Shown: piece by piece, positions 49,631 to 58,575 of the stretch | Numbering within the stretch: position 1 is the first letter of the stretch | Layout of the letters: each line of letters starts with the position of its first letter | Assembly: GCF_015475875.1 (NCBI RefSeq) | Contig: NZ_JADKYM010000011.1 | Location: 58,018-122,017, forward strand | Direction: 5' to 3' | Source of the DNA: Sphingopyxis solisilvae | GTDB lineage: Bacteria > Pseudomonadota > Alphaproteobacteria > Sphingomonadales > Sphingomonadaceae | DNA: 64,000 nucleotides | The notes under the pieces: generated by a model | What the model was told of the DNA's origin: nothing | Seen by the model: the letters and a program-made list of their open reading frames with translations, nothing else | Databases searched by the model: none | Program-made: the position numbers and the translations under genes

Positions 49631-50128
49631 ATGGGCGAAACCGCCCCCATAGTCGGCGTCATCATGGGCAGCCAGTCGGACTGGCCGACGATGGCGCATG
49701 CGGTCCAGATCCTCGAGCAGCTGGGGATCGCGCACGAGGTGCGGATCGTGTCGGCGCACCGCACCCCCGAACGGCTGGTCGACTATGCCAAAAGCGCGGC
49801 GGAACGCGGGCTGCAGGCGATCATCGCCGGGGCCGGCGGCGCCGCGCACCTGCCCGGCATGGTCGCGGCGATGACCCGTGTGCCCGTGCTCGGCGTGCCG
49901 GTCCAGTCGGCGGCGCTGAGCGGGGTCGACAGCCTCTATTCGATCGTCCAGATGCCCGGTGGCGTGCCCGTCGCGACCTTTGCGATCGGCAAGGCGGGCG
50001 CGACGAACGCGGGCCTGTTCGCCGCCGCGCTGCTCGCCAACAACGACGCCGGTCTGGCGGCGCGCCTCGACGAATGGCGCCATGCCCAGACCGAAGCGGT
50101 CGCCCCCGCGCCGGTCCGCGAGGGCTGA
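49631..50128 (+). CDS. purE: N5-carboxyaminoimidazole ribonucleotide mutase
   Basis: A 165-residue enzyme of purine synthesis. Signature motifs: [41 protein letters not shown] and [10 protein letters not shown]. It converts N5-CAIR to CAIR. The ATG at 49631 follows AGGAGGGATGGA. purK follows after 5 bases. Confidence 0.96.
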   Translation: MGETAPIVGVIMGSQSDWPTMAHAVQILEQLGIAHEVRIVSAHRTPERLVDYAKSAAERGLQAIIAGAGGAAHLPGMVAAMTRVPVLGVPVQSAALSGVDSLYSIVQMPGGVPVATFAIGKAGATNAGLFAAALLANNDAGLAARLDEWRHAQTEAVAPAPVREG

Positions 50129-50133
50129 CGCTG

Positions 50134-51207
50134 TTGCTGTCCCCGGGCTCGACGATCGGCATCCTCGGCGGCGGCCAGCTTGGCCGGATGCTCGGCGTCG
50201 CGGCGGCGCAGCTTGGGTATCGCGTCCATATCTACGCCCCCGACCATGAAAGCGTCGCGGCCGAGGTCGCCGCGCACCACACGCAGGCGGCGTGGGACGA
50301 CGAACCGCGGCTCGCCGCCTTTGCCGCGGGGTGCGACGCGGTGACGATCGAGTTCGAAAATGTGCCCGTCGACACCGTCCGTTTCCTGTCGGGGCATGTA
50401 TCGGTGCGCCCCGGCGCGCAGGCGCTCGAAATCGCGCAGGACCGGCTGACCGAAAAGCAGTTCGTGACCGGGCTCGGCGGGCGCCCCGCCCCCTTTGCCG
50501 CCGTCCCCGACCGCGCCGCGCTGGGCGCCGCGCTGACCGAAATCGGCGCCCCTGCGATTCTCAAGACGCTGCGGATGGGCTATGACGGCAAGGGACAGGC
50601 GCGGCTCGCGACCCCCGCCGACGCCGATGCCGCATGGGACGGCATCGACCGGCACGCCGCGATCCTCGAAGGCTTCGTCACTTTCGCCCACGAATTTTCG
50701 GTGATTCTGGTGCGCGGTATCGACGGCGAGACGCGCTTCTGGGACAGCAGCGTCAATGTCCACGAAAGCGGCATCCTCGCCACCGCTGCGCTGCCGCCGC
50801 CGCAAATTGTCCTCGACCAGCAGGACGAAGCACGCGCGCTGATGGCGCGGATCGCCGACGATCTCGACTATGTCGGGGTGCTGACGGGCGAGTTTTTTGC
50901 CACCGACGATGGCCCGATTTTCAACGAGATGGCGCCGCGCGTCCACAACAGCGGGCACTGGACGATCGAGGGCGCGGTGACCAGCCAGTTCGAAAACCAT
51001 ATCCGCGCCGTTGCCGGGCTGCCGCTCGGCAGCACCGCGACCACCGCGCTGCCCGTCACCATGCGCAACCTGATCGGCGCCGACATCGCCACCGTCCCCG
51101 AACTGCTCGCCGACGGCAACGCGCACGTCCATCATTATGGCAAGGCCGAGGTTCGCAACGGGCGCAAGCTCGGCCACGCGACGTGGGTGGGGACTGCCCC
51201 CGCATGA
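50134..51207 (+). CDS. purK: N5-carboxyaminoimidazole ribonucleotide synthase
   Basis: A 357-residue ATP-grasp enzyme that makes N5-CAIR for PurE. GILGGGQLGRMLGVAA is the N-terminal Rossmann-like turn; LKTLRMGYDGKGQ and NEMAPRVHNSGHWTIEG are ATP-grasp landmarks. I take the TTG at 50134 as the start, with GAGGG about 12 bases upstream; a CTG overlapping the purE stop at 50125 is possible. The stop overlaps the folA start (ATGA). Confidence 0.95.
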   Translation: MLSPGSTIGILGGGQLGRMLGVAAAQLGYRVHIYAPDHESVAAEVAAHHTQAAWDDEPRLAAFAAGCDAVTIEFENVPVDTVRFLSGHVSVRPGAQALEIAQDRLTEKQFVTGLGGRPAPFAAVPDRAALGAALTEIGAPAILKTLRMGYDGKGQARLATPADADAAWDGIDRHAAILEGFVTFAHEFSVILVRGIDGETRFWDSSVNVHESGILATAALPPPQIVLDQQDEARALMARIADDLDYVGVLTGEFFATDDGPIFNEMAPRVHNSGHWTIEGAVTSQFENHIRAVAGLPLGSTATTALPVTMRNLIGADIATVPELLADGNAHVHHYGKAEVRNGRKLGHATWVGTAPA

Positions 51208-51701
51208 ACCACCCCGAAATCACCCTGATCCTCGCGCGCGCCGCCAATGGCGTGATCGGCGCCGACGGCAGGATGCCCTGGCACCTGCCCGCGGACCTGC
51301 GCCGTTTCAAGCAGCTGACGATGGGGCGTCCGATGATCATGGGGCGCAAGACCTTCGACAGTCTGCCCGCGGTGCTCGAGGGGCGGCGACATATCGTGCT
51401 CACCCGCGATACCGAGTGGCAGGACGAGGGCGCCGAGCCGGTGGCGAGCGTCGAAGAAGCGCTAAAGCTGGCGAACGCGCCGCAGGTGATGGTGATCGGT
51501 GGCGCCGAAATCTATCGGCTGTTCCTGCCGCTCGCCGACCGCATCGAACTGACCGAAGTCGCGCTCGAACCCAAGGGCGATGCAGTGATCGCCTATCCCG
51601 ACCCCGCAGCATGGCGCGAATTGGCGCGCGAGGATCATCCCGCCGACGACGTCGGGCGCCCCGCCTACAGTTTCGTCACGCTGACGCGGCAGGGTGGATA
51701 A
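51204..51701 (+). CDS. folA: Dihydrofolate reductase
   Basis: A 165-residue enzyme reducing dihydrofolate with NADPH. LILARAANGVIGADGRMPWHLPADL, MGRKTFDSLP (NADPH loop) and VIGGAEIYRLFLPLADRIELTEV are typical. It is the third gene of a coupled purE-purK-folA unit, linking one-carbon and purine metabolism. A family C repeat follows 21 bases after the stop. Confidence 0.96.
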   Translation: MNHPEITLILARAANGVIGADGRMPWHLPADLRRFKQLTMGRPMIMGRKTFDSLPAVLEGRRHIVLTRDTEWQDEGAEPVASVEEALKLANAPQVMVIGGAEIYRLFLPLADRIELTEVALEPKGDAVIAYPDPAAWRELAREDHPADDVGRPAYSFVTLTRQGG

Positions 51702-51722
51702 TCGGATGACGCCTGACAGCCT

Positions 51723-51805
51723 CGTCATTGCGAGGAGCGCAGCGACGCGGCAATCCAGAATGTGTGTAAACCGCTCTGGATTGCTTCGCTTCGCTCGCAA
51801 TGACG
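51723..51805 (+). repeat. Palindromic repeat, family C, copy 2
   Basis: An 83-base element in the same orientation as 19178-19259. The outer arms CGTCATTGCGAGGAGCG and CGCTCGCAATGACG, inner arms CGGCAATCCAGA and TCTGGATTGC, and central GTAAACCG are nearly identical. It lies between folA and the dipeptidase gene. Confidence 0.9.
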
Positions 51806-51845
51806 GCGCGATGCAGTCCGAAGCCGTGCCATACAGGAGAGAAAT

Positions 51846-53027
51846 ATGCGCCGTTGGCTGACCGCACTCCTGCTCATCATTGCCCTCGCCGCACTCGCCT
51901 TTTTCGCGCTGGCCCCCGGTATCATCGAGCGCGGTACGAACCAGATCGACGGCAAGCCGCTGCCGCAAGTCAGCGAACGCGCCAGGGCGCTGCACAAAAC
52001 GCTGACCATCGTCGACCTCCACAGCGACACCCTGCTGTGGAAACGCGACATGCTCGACCGCGCCGGCCGCGGCCATATGGACTTGCCGCGGCTGCAGGAC
52101 GGCAATGTCGCGCTGCAAATCCTGTCCAGCGTCACCAAGTCGCCGAAGGGGCAGAATTACGACGCGAACAGCGGCGATACCGACAATATCACCAGCCTGG
52201 TCGTCGCGCAGCTCCAGCCGGTGCGGACGTGGAACTCTTTGCTCGAACGGTCGCTGTGGCACGCCGAAAAACTGCACCGTGCGGTCGCGTCATCGGACGG
52301 CAAGTTGCGCGCGGTTGCCACCGCCACCGACCTCGACGCGCTGCTCGCGGCGCGCAGGGGGAAGCCGCTGACCACTGGTGCGCTGCTCAGCATCGAGGGA
52401 TTGCAGAATCTCGAGGGCACGCTCGCCAACCTCGACAAGCTCTATGCCGCGGGCTTCCGCATGGCGGGGCTCACTCATTTCTTCGACAACGACCTCGCCG
52501 GGTCGATGCACGGCCTCAAAAAAGGTGGCCTTACCCCGTTCGGGCGGCAGGTTGTGACCGCGATGGAAGCGAAGGGTATGATCGTCGATATAGCGCATTG
52601 CAGTGAAGCCTGCGTCGCCGACATCCTGAAAATCGCGCGTCGTCCCGTCGTGTCCAGCCACGGCGGGGTGCAGGCGACGTGCCAGGTCAACCGCAACCTC
52701 AGCGACGAGCAAATTCGTGGTGTCGCTGCAACCGGCGGCCTGGTCGGCATCGGCTATTGGGACGCCGCGATCTGCGACACCTCGCCCGCCAGCATCGCAC
52801 GTGCGATGAAGCATGTCCGCGACCTCGTCGGCATCCGGCACGTTGCGCTCGGCAGCGATTATGACGGCGCCACCACCGTGCGCTTCGACACGTCGAAGCT
52901 GGTTCAGGTGACGCAGGCGCTGATCGACGCCGGGTTCAGCGACGAAGAAATCCGCGCCGCGATGGGCGGCAATGCGGTCCGCGTGCTCAGGGCGGGGCTG
53001 GTCCCGCTAACGCCGCCCGCACCATGA
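51846..53027 (+). CDS. Membrane dipeptidase (M19 family)
   Basis: A 393-residue zinc dipeptidase with an N-terminal signal anchor (LTALLLIIALAALAFFALAPG). Metal-site landmarks: VDLHSDTLLWKRD (His-x-Asp), GALLSIEGLQNLEG (Glu), MIVDIAHCSEACV and VSSHGGVQA (His residues), and GSDYDGATTV (Asp). It hydrolyses dipeptides, including D-amino-acid-containing ones, in the periplasm. ACAGGAGAGAAAT precedes the ATG. The stop overlaps the ribF start by 4 bases. Confidence 0.93.
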   Translation: MRRWLTALLLIIALAALAFFALAPGIIERGTNQIDGKPLPQVSERARALHKTLTIVDLHSDTLLWKRDMLDRAGRGHMDLPRLQDGNVALQILSSVTKSPKGQNYDANSGDTDNITSLVVAQLQPVRTWNSLLERSLWHAEKLHRAVASSDGKLRAVATATDLDALLAARRGKPLTTGALLSIEGLQNLEGTLANLDKLYAAGFRMAGLTHFFDNDLAGSMHGLKKGGLTPFGRQVVTAMEAKGMIVDIAHCSEACVADILKIARRPVVSSHGGVQATCQVNRNLSDEQIRGVAATGGLVGIGYWDAAICDTSPASIARAMKHVRDLVGIRHVALGSDYDGATTVRFDTSKLVQVTQALIDAGFSDEEIRAAMGGNAVRVLRAGLVPLTPPAP

Positions 53028-53950
53028 TTCGCCTCGACGGCCACACGCACATCGAAGAGCCCCTGCGCGGCGGGGTGATCGCGCTCGGCAATTTCGACGG
53101 TTTCCACGCCGGGCATCAGGCGGTTGTCGGCCGCGCGGTGCGCCATGCGCATGACGAAGGCCGCCCCGCGATCGTCGCGACCTTCGACCCGCATCCGGTG
53201 CGCTTTTTCAAGCCCGACGTGCCGCCCTTCCGCCTCACCACGCTCGACCAGCGCCAAGAGCTGTTCGCCGCGGCGGGCGCCGACGCGATGCTTGTCCTGC
53301 CCTTTGACGCGGCGCTTGCGGGGACAACCGCCGAGGATTTCATCACCGGCCTGCTGCTCGACCGCTATGGCGCCGCCGGGGTCGTCACCGGCAGCGACTT
53401 TGTGTTCGGCAAGGGCCGCGGCGGCGACGTCGTCACCCTCGCCGACCATGCCCGCCGCCTCGGCTTCTTCACCGAAATGGTCGCCCCGGTCGAGGATGAC
53501 GCGGTGATCTCGTCGAGCCGCATCCGCGAGGCGCTGCACGCGGGCGACTGCGCCACCGCCGCGCGCCTGCTCACCCGCCCCTTCACCGTGCGCGGGGTGG
53601 TCCAGCACGGCGACAAAAACGGCCGCCTGCTCGGCTTTCCGACCGCGAACCTCGACATGGGCACCTACCTCCGCCCGCGTTACGGCATCTATGCCGTCAC
53701 CGGGAAACTGCCGGACGGGCGCGAACTCAAAGGCGCCGCCAACCTCGGCATCCGCCCCAGCTTCGATCCGCCCAAGGAATTGCTCGAACCGCATTTCTTC
53801 GACTTTGCGGAGGATCTCTACGGACAGGAAATCGACGTCGCCTTCCACGCCTTCATCCGGCCCGAGGCCAAATATGACGGCATGGACGCGCTGATGGCGC
53901 AGATCGCGGCGGACTGCGACAAAGCGAAGGCGCTGCTGGCAGATATCTAA
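53024..53950 (+). CDS. ribF: Bifunctional riboflavin kinase / FAD synthetase
   Basis: A 308-residue enzyme making FMN and FAD. The N-terminal nucleotidyltransferase domain has ALGNFDGFHAGHQAVV and FDPHPVRFF; the C-terminal kinase domain has HGDKNGRLLGFPTANLD and YGIYAV. FAD is the cofactor of the GMC oxidoreductase in this window. It is coupled to the dipeptidase gene by overlap and followed by a family E repeat. Confidence 0.96.
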   Translation: MIRLDGHTHIEEPLRGGVIALGNFDGFHAGHQAVVGRAVRHAHDEGRPAIVATFDPHPVRFFKPDVPPFRLTTLDQRQELFAAAGADAMLVLPFDAALAGTTAEDFITGLLLDRYGAAGVVTGSDFVFGKGRGGDVVTLADHARRLGFFTEMVAPVEDDAVISSSRIREALHAGDCATAARLLTRPFTVRGVVQHGDKNGRLLGFPTANLDMGTYLRPRYGIYAVTGKLPDGRELKGAANLGIRPSFDPPKELLEPHFFDFAEDLYGQEIDVAFHAFIRPEAKYDGMDALMAQIAADCDKAKALLADI

Positions 53951-54115
53951 TCCCTCTCCCATTTAGGGAGAGGGCAGCGAGATTTGCCAGCTTGCTGGCT
54001 TAGTCGCAGCGGGTGAGGGGTGGCGCGCTATCGACAGGTCACACCCCCTCACCCAGCTTCGACTAGCGAACAAGTTCGCAAGTCTGCGCAACCCTCTCCC
54101 TTGAAGGGAGAGGGA
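53951..54115 (+). repeat. Palindromic repeat, family E, copy 2 (long form)
   Basis: Bounded by CCCTCTCCCATTTAGGGAGAGGG and CCCTCTCCCTTGAAGGGAGAGGG, each itself a hairpin. The inner block CTTCGACTAGCGAACAAGTTCGCAAGTCTGCGCAACC matches the copy at 21999. It lies between ribF and ileS. Confidence 0.88.
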
Positions 54116-54159
54116 CAGAGGTTTGCGCCCACGCGATTCTGCGCTAAGCGCCGCGCACC

Positions 54160-57100
54160 ATGACCGACACGCCCGCAACCGAACAGCGCGATTACCGCGA
54201 CACCGTCTTCCTGCCCAAGACCGACTTTCCGATGAAGGCCGGCCTGCCGCAGAAGGAGCCGCTGATTCTGGCGAAATGGCTCGGGGGCAATCTCGAAGGC
54301 CAGATCCGCGCCGCGCGCGCCGGGCGCGAGCAGTTCATCCTCCACGACGGCCCGCCCTACGCCAATGGCGACATGCACATCGGCCATGCGCTCAACCATA
54401 TCCTGAAGGACATGGTCGTCCGCACCCAGACGCTGAAGGGCAAGGACGCGCCCTACGTCCCCGGCTGGGACTGCCACGGCCTGCCGATCGAGTGGAAGGT
54501 CGAGGAGCAGTATCGCAAGAAAAAGCTGAACAAGGACGAGGTGCCGGTCGAGGAATTCCGCGCCGAATGCCGCGCCTATGCGCAGCATTGGGTCGACACC
54601 CAGCGCGAGCAATTGAAGCGCCTTGGCATCGGCGGCGACTGGGACCATCCGTATCTGACGATGGATTATGAGGCCGAGGCCACGATCGTGCGCGAACTGC
54701 TCAAATTCGCCGCGAACGACATGCTCTATCGCGGCGCCAAGCCGGTGATGTGGTCCCCGGTCGAAAAGACCGCGCTCGCCGAGGCCGAGATCGAATATGA
54801 GGATATCGTCTCGACCCAGATCGACGTCGCGTTCGAGATCGTCGAGAGCCCGATCGCCGAGCTGGTGGGCGCGCATGCGGTGATCTGGACGACAACCCCG
54901 TGGACGATCCCGGTCAATCAGGCTTTGGCCTATGGGCCGGAGATTGATTATGTCCTTGGGGTTTTCCATGGCGGCGTGTTCCTAGATGATGACCAGCATC
55001 CTTGGGCGCCATCGAAAGCAGGTAAGGTTCTGATCGCTGCTCCGCTGCTCGAAGCCTTCTCGCTCCGCGCGCAAGTCGATAACTTTGAAGAGTGGCGCAC
55101 AATCAAAGGCTCCGACCTCGCCGGCACCATCGCCCGCCACCCGATGCACGCGCTCGGCGGCTTCTTCGCGCGCCCGCGTCCCTTTCTCGCGGGCGATTTC
55201 GTCACCACCGACAGCGGCACCGGCCTCGTCCATATGTCGCCCGACCATGGCGAGGACGACTTCGACCTCTGCAAGGCGAACGGCATCGACCCCGTATTCG
55301 CGGTCGAGGGCGACGGCAAATATCGCGAAGACTGGGGCTGGCTCGGCGGTCAGGGATCGGTCATCAACCCCAAATTCAACGCCCCCGACGGCCCGATCTG
55401 CACCGACCTGCGCGAAGCCGGCGGCCTGCTCGCGGCCTCGGCCGATTACAAGCATAGCTACCCCCACAGCTGGCGCTCGAAGGCGAAGGTAATCTATCGC
55501 TGCACCCCGCAATGGTTCGTGCCGATGGACCGGGTGATGACGCATATCGAGCCCAAGGCGCCGCGCGAGCAGCGCTGGGAAAGCGAAGGCGGCGCGATCA
55601 ACCCCGCCGAGGAGCCTCTCTGCGCCGCGCCGACGCTGCGGCAAGCCGCGATGCACGCGATCGACCGCACGCGCTTCGTCCCCGAAAAGGGCCGCAACCG
55701 CATCGGCAGCATGGTCAAGGACCGCCCCGACTGGGTGCTGTCGCGCCAGCGCGCGTGGGGCGTGCCGATCACGCTGTTCGTCGACCGCAAGACCGGCCAG
55801 TACCTCAACGACCCGCAAGTCAACGACCGCATCGTCGCGGCGGTAAAGGCGGGCGGCGTCGACGCATGGAGCGACGCGCGCGCGCAGGAATATCTCGGCG
55901 ACCAGTACAACGCCGCCGATTACGAACGCATCACCGACATCCTCGACGTCTGGTTCGATTCGGGCTGCACCCACGCCTTCGTGCTGGAAAGCGGCCGCTG
56001 GCCCGCGCTCGTCCGCCACGACGGCGGCACCCACAGCGCCGACCTGTATCTGGAGGGCAGCGACCAGCACCGCGGCTGGTTCCAGTCGTCCTTGCTGGAG
56101 TCCTGCGGCACGCGCGGACAGGCGCCGTACAAGGCGGTGCTGACCCACGGCTTCACGATGGACGCCAAGGGTCTGAAGATGTCGAAGTCGCTGGGCAACA
56201 CGATCAGCCCGATCGACCTGATGCGCGACTATGGCGCCGACATCCTGCGCCTGTGGGCGCTGTCGGTCGATTTCACCGAGGACCACCGGATCGGCAAGGA
56301 AATCCTGACCGGCGTCGCCGACCAGTATCGCAAGCTGCGCAATACGTTCCGCTATCTGCTCGGCGCGCTCGAAGGGTTCAGCGAGGAGGAGCGCATCACC
56401 GACATCGCGGCGATGCCCGAACTCGAACGCTATATGCTCAGCCTGCTCGCCGATCTCGACGCCAAGCTGGCCCGCGCAGTCGATGACTTCGACTTCAACA
56501 GCTACACCCGCCTGCTGTCGGATTTCTGCAACGAAGACCTGTCGGCCTTCTATTTCGACATCCGCAAGGACAGCCTCTACTGCGACATCGGCCCCGCCGC
56601 CCCGCTAGGGACCGCGAAGCGCCGCGCGTATCGCACTGTGCTCGACACTTTGTTCCACGCGCTGGTGCGCTACGCCGCGCCGGTGCTGGTGTTCACGGCT
56701 GAGGAAGTGTGGGGGACGCGCTATCCCGACGAAGGCAGCGTACATCTGCTCGAATGGCCCAACCTCGACCATCTCCTGCTTCCCCGCGAAAGCGGGGATC
56801 CAGAGCGTGCGTCGGCTGACCCCACCCTGGGTTCCCGCGTTCACGGGAATGTCGAGTTGATGGAGCGTTGGAGAAAGCTGCGCGCGCTGCGTGTTCAATT
56901 GACGGAGGCTATTGAGCCTAAACGACGCGACAAAACGATCCGTTCGAGCCTCGAAGCCAATGCCGTTGCGATTGTGTATGAACCGGCAGCCAAGGAATTG
57001 CTGGATAGTTTAGATTTTGCAGAGATCGGCATCGTGTCACGTTGCAAGATATTGTTGGGTAATTCCGACGCGCTATCTCTCGAAACAATCGCCCGCACTC

Positions 57101-57237
57101 ATGGGAATTTCCCTGCTCGTTTTGAGATAGAGCCCACCACCGACCACAAATGCGGCCGCTGCTGGCGCCACCTCCCCGAAGTTACCGAGGACGGCAACTT
57201 GTGCAATCGCTGCGAAACAGTATTGAACCCGGCATGA
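54160..57237 (+). CDS. ileS: Isoleucine--tRNA ligase
   Basis: A 1025-residue class I synthetase, slightly longer than the usual 930-970. HIGH-type motif ANGDMHIGHALN is near residue 70; the KMSKS loop GLKMSKSLGNT is near 675. The CP1 editing domain spans about 200-420, and a C-terminal zinc knuckle CGRCWRHLPE..LCNRC closes the protein. Residues 874-898 (LLPRESGDPE and following) are the translation of a palindromic repeat inserted in frame. Parts of the gene have much lower GC than the rest. Its stop overlaps the lspA start (ATGA). Confidence 0.97.
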   Translation: MTDTPATEQRDYRDTVFLPKTDFPMKAGLPQKEPLILAKWLGGNLEGQIRAARAGREQFILHDGPPYANGDMHIGHALNHILKDMVVRTQTLKGKDAPYVPGWDCHGLPIEWKVEEQYRKKKLNKDEVPVEEFRAECRAYAQHWVDTQREQLKRLGIGGDWDHPYLTMDYEAEATIVRELLKFAANDMLYRGAKPVMWSPVEKTALAEAEIEYEDIVSTQIDVAFEIVESPIAELVGAHAVIWTTTPWTIPVNQALAYGPEIDYVLGVFHGGVFLDDDQHPWAPSKAGKVLIAAPLLEAFSLRAQVDNFEEWRTIKGSDLAGTIARHPMHALGGFFARPRPFLAGDFVTTDSGTGLVHMSPDHGEDDFDLCKANGIDPVFAVEGDGKYREDWGWLGGQGSVINPKFNAPDGPICTDLREAGGLLAASADYKHSYPHSWRSKAKVIYRCTPQWFVPMDRVMTHIEPKAPREQRWESEGGAINPAEEPLCAAPTLRQAAMHAIDRTRFVPEKGRNRIGSMVKDRPDWVLSRQRAWGVPITLFVDRKTGQYLNDPQVNDRIVAAVKAGGVDAWSDARAQEYLGDQYNAADYERITDILDVWFDSGCTHAFVLESGRWPALVRHDGGTHSADLYLEGSDQHRGWFQSSLLESCGTRGQAPYKAVLTHGFTMDAKGLKMSKSLGNTISPIDLMRDYGADILRLWALSVDFTEDHRIGKEILTGVADQYRKLRNTFRYLLGALEGFSEEERITDIAAMPELERYMLSLLADLDAKLARAVDDFDFNSYTRLLSDFCNEDLSAFYFDIRKDSLYCDIGPAAPLGTAKRRAYRTVLDTLFHALVRYAAPVLVFTAEEVWGTRYPDEGSVHLLEWPNLDHLLLPRESGDPERASADPTLGSRVHGNVELMERWRKLRALRVQLTEAIEPKRRDKTIRSSLEANAVAIVYEPAAKELLDSLDFAEIGIVSRCKILLGNSDALSLETIARTHGNFPARFEIEPTTDHKCGRCWRHLPEVTEDGNLCNRCETVLNPA
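56779..56852 (+). repeat. Palindromic repeat inside the ileS coding sequence
   Basis: Two hairpins, TCCCCGC-GAAA-GCGGGGA (56781-56798) and TTCCCGCG-TT-CACGGGAA (56832-56849), separated by about 33 bases. The layout is that of mobile intergenic palindromes seen elsewhere in related genomes. The insertion keeps the reading frame and adds about 25 residues between the tRNA-binding helical domain and the C-terminal region. Confidence 0.8.
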
Positions 57238-57755
57238 CAAGCTCTCGTTCGCCGCACCTGCGTTTTGGCCTGTTGATCGCCGCCTTCGCCTTCCTGCTCG
57301 ATCAGGTGACCAAATGGGTCATCATTACCCCGCTGTCGCTGGAAGCGAAGCGGGTGATCGAAATCGCCTCTTTCTTCGACCTGCGCTGGGCCGAAAATTG
57401 CGGCATATCGCTGTCGATGTTCGCCAGCTGCACCGACACGACGCGCTGGACGCTCGTCGCGGTGACCGGCATCGTGGCCGCCGCGGTCGGCTTCTGGATG
57501 ACGCGCGAGCAGGCAAAGGGCGATGTGATCGCGCTCGCGATGATCCTGGGCGGGGCGCTCGGCAATATCGTCGATCGCGTGCGCTATGGCTATGTCGTCG
57601 ATTATGCCGACCTGCATATCGGCGAATTTCGCCCCTTCATGATCTTCAACGTCGCCGATGCGTGCATCACGCTCGGCGTGCTTTTGCTGGTTGCGCGCGC
57701 GCTGCTCTTGGGCGAAAAGGCCTCCGATGCGGACGCCCGATCGTCCGTGAAGTAA
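57234..57755 (+). CDS. lspA: Lipoprotein signal peptidase
   Basis: A 173-residue inner-membrane aspartyl protease with four membrane helices. The catalytic Asp residues lie in GNIVDRVRYGYVVDY and FNVADACI. AENCGISLSMF occupies the usual NxGxxF position. It matures the lipoproteins of this window (DUF4136, MltA, DUF3035). The ATG overlaps the ileS stop. Confidence 0.96.
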   Translation: MTSSRSPHLRFGLLIAAFAFLLDQVTKWVIITPLSLEAKRVIEIASFFDLRWAENCGISLSMFASCTDTTRWTLVAVTGIVAAAVGFWMTREQAKGDVIALAMILGGALGNIVDRVRYGYVVDYADLHIGEFRPFMIFNVADACITLGVLLLVARALLLGEKASDADARSSVK

Positions 57756-57780
57756 ACGGGGCGCATAGGAGTTATTTGCA

Positions 57781-58200
57781 GTGAACCGGACCAAAGTCAT
57801 CCTGACCGCCTCGATCCTGGCCACCACCCTGTCGGCCTGCGGGTCGAACAATCTGTTCAGCCGCGACCGGCCCGATGAATTTGCCGTGTCGCGTCAGGCG
57901 CCGCTCGTCGTGCCGCCCGATTTCGCGCTGACCCCGCCCGCCCCCGGCACCGCACGTCCCGGCGGCGAAACCACCGCGGAACAGACGCTGCGCGCGCTGT
58001 TCGGCGGCCCCTCGGCGCGCAGCGCGAGCGAAGCCGCGGTGATCGGCAGCGCCGACGGCGCGCGCGCCGACCCCGGCATCCGCAGCCAGGTCGGCAGCCC
58101 CGACACGCAGGTCGTCGACAAGGGCCTGGTCGTCCGCGACATCCTGGCCGCCCCCGAAGGCGACGGCCGCGACGCGCAGGCGGCGATCCCGGGCGCCTGA
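57781..58200 (+). CDS. DUF3035 lipoprotein
   Basis: A 139-residue lipoprotein with lipobox TLSAC (Cys20) and a proline-rich domain (RQAPLVVPPDFALTPPAP) typical of DUF3035 proteins in alphaproteobacteria, found next to lspA. Function is unknown, although association with outer-membrane proteins is often assumed. The start is the GTG at 57781. A terminator lies 27 bases after the stop. Confidence 0.85.
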   Translation: MNRTKVILTASILATTLSACGSNNLFSRDRPDEFAVSRQAPLVVPPDFALTPPAPGTARPGGETTAEQTLRALFGGPSARSASEAAVIGSADGARADPGIRSQVGSPDTQVVDKGLVVRDILAAPEGDGRDAQAAIPGA

Positions 58201-58215
58201 GTCCATCTCAGCTAA

Positions 58216-58575
58216 TCAATAAATCCCCGGCCCGGCATCGCCCGGGCCGTTTTCTTTTGACGCGCGCGGCAGCCATGCGTCGCCCCACGCCTTGATCGCG
58301 TCATAGGTCGGGCGCAGCGCTTCGCCCGCCGCGGTCAGCCGGTATGCCGCGCGCTTCCCTTCCGGCGGCACCCGCTCCATCACCCCCGCCTCGACCATCC
58401 AGCCCAGCCGCGAGGTCAGCGCGGCGCGCGAAATGTCCAGCCGCTCGATGAAATCCTCGAAACGGTCGAAGCCGAGGAAGGCTTCGCGCAGGATCAGCAG
58501 CACCCAGCGGTCGCCGAGCAGCCGCGAGGCGCGGCCGACGGCGCAGGGCGAGCGCGATGGCACATAGTCCTTCAT
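58216..58575 (-). CDS. HxlR-family transcriptional regulator
   Basis: A 119-residue winged-helix regulator. SPCAVGRASRLLGDRWVLLILREAFLG gives the family Cys (residue 11) and first helices. FEDFIERLDISRAALTSRLGWMVEAGVM is the recognition helix, and PPEGKRAAYRLTAAG the wing. The start codon at 58575 abuts a 12-base operator arm, and a -10 box ends 7 bases before it, so the mRNA may be leaderless. Divergent from a thioesterase gene that it probably controls. The lspA/DUF3035 terminator lies inside its last codons. Confidence 0.9.
   Translation of the reverse strand: MKDYVPSRSPCAVGRASRLLGDRWVLLILREAFLGFDRFEDFIERLDISRAALTSRLGWMVEAGVMERVPPEGKRAAYRLTAAGEALRPTYDAIKAWGDAWLPRASKENGPGDAGPGIY
58228..58258 (+). 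terminator. Terminator of the ileS-lspA-DUF3035 unit, inside the hxlR coding end
   Basis: Arms CGGCCCGG (58228-58235) and CCGGGCCG (58242-58249), loop CATCGC, followed by TTTTCTTTT. On the other strand the same bases encode the C-terminal residues PGDAGPGI of the HxlR protein. Confidence 0.88.
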
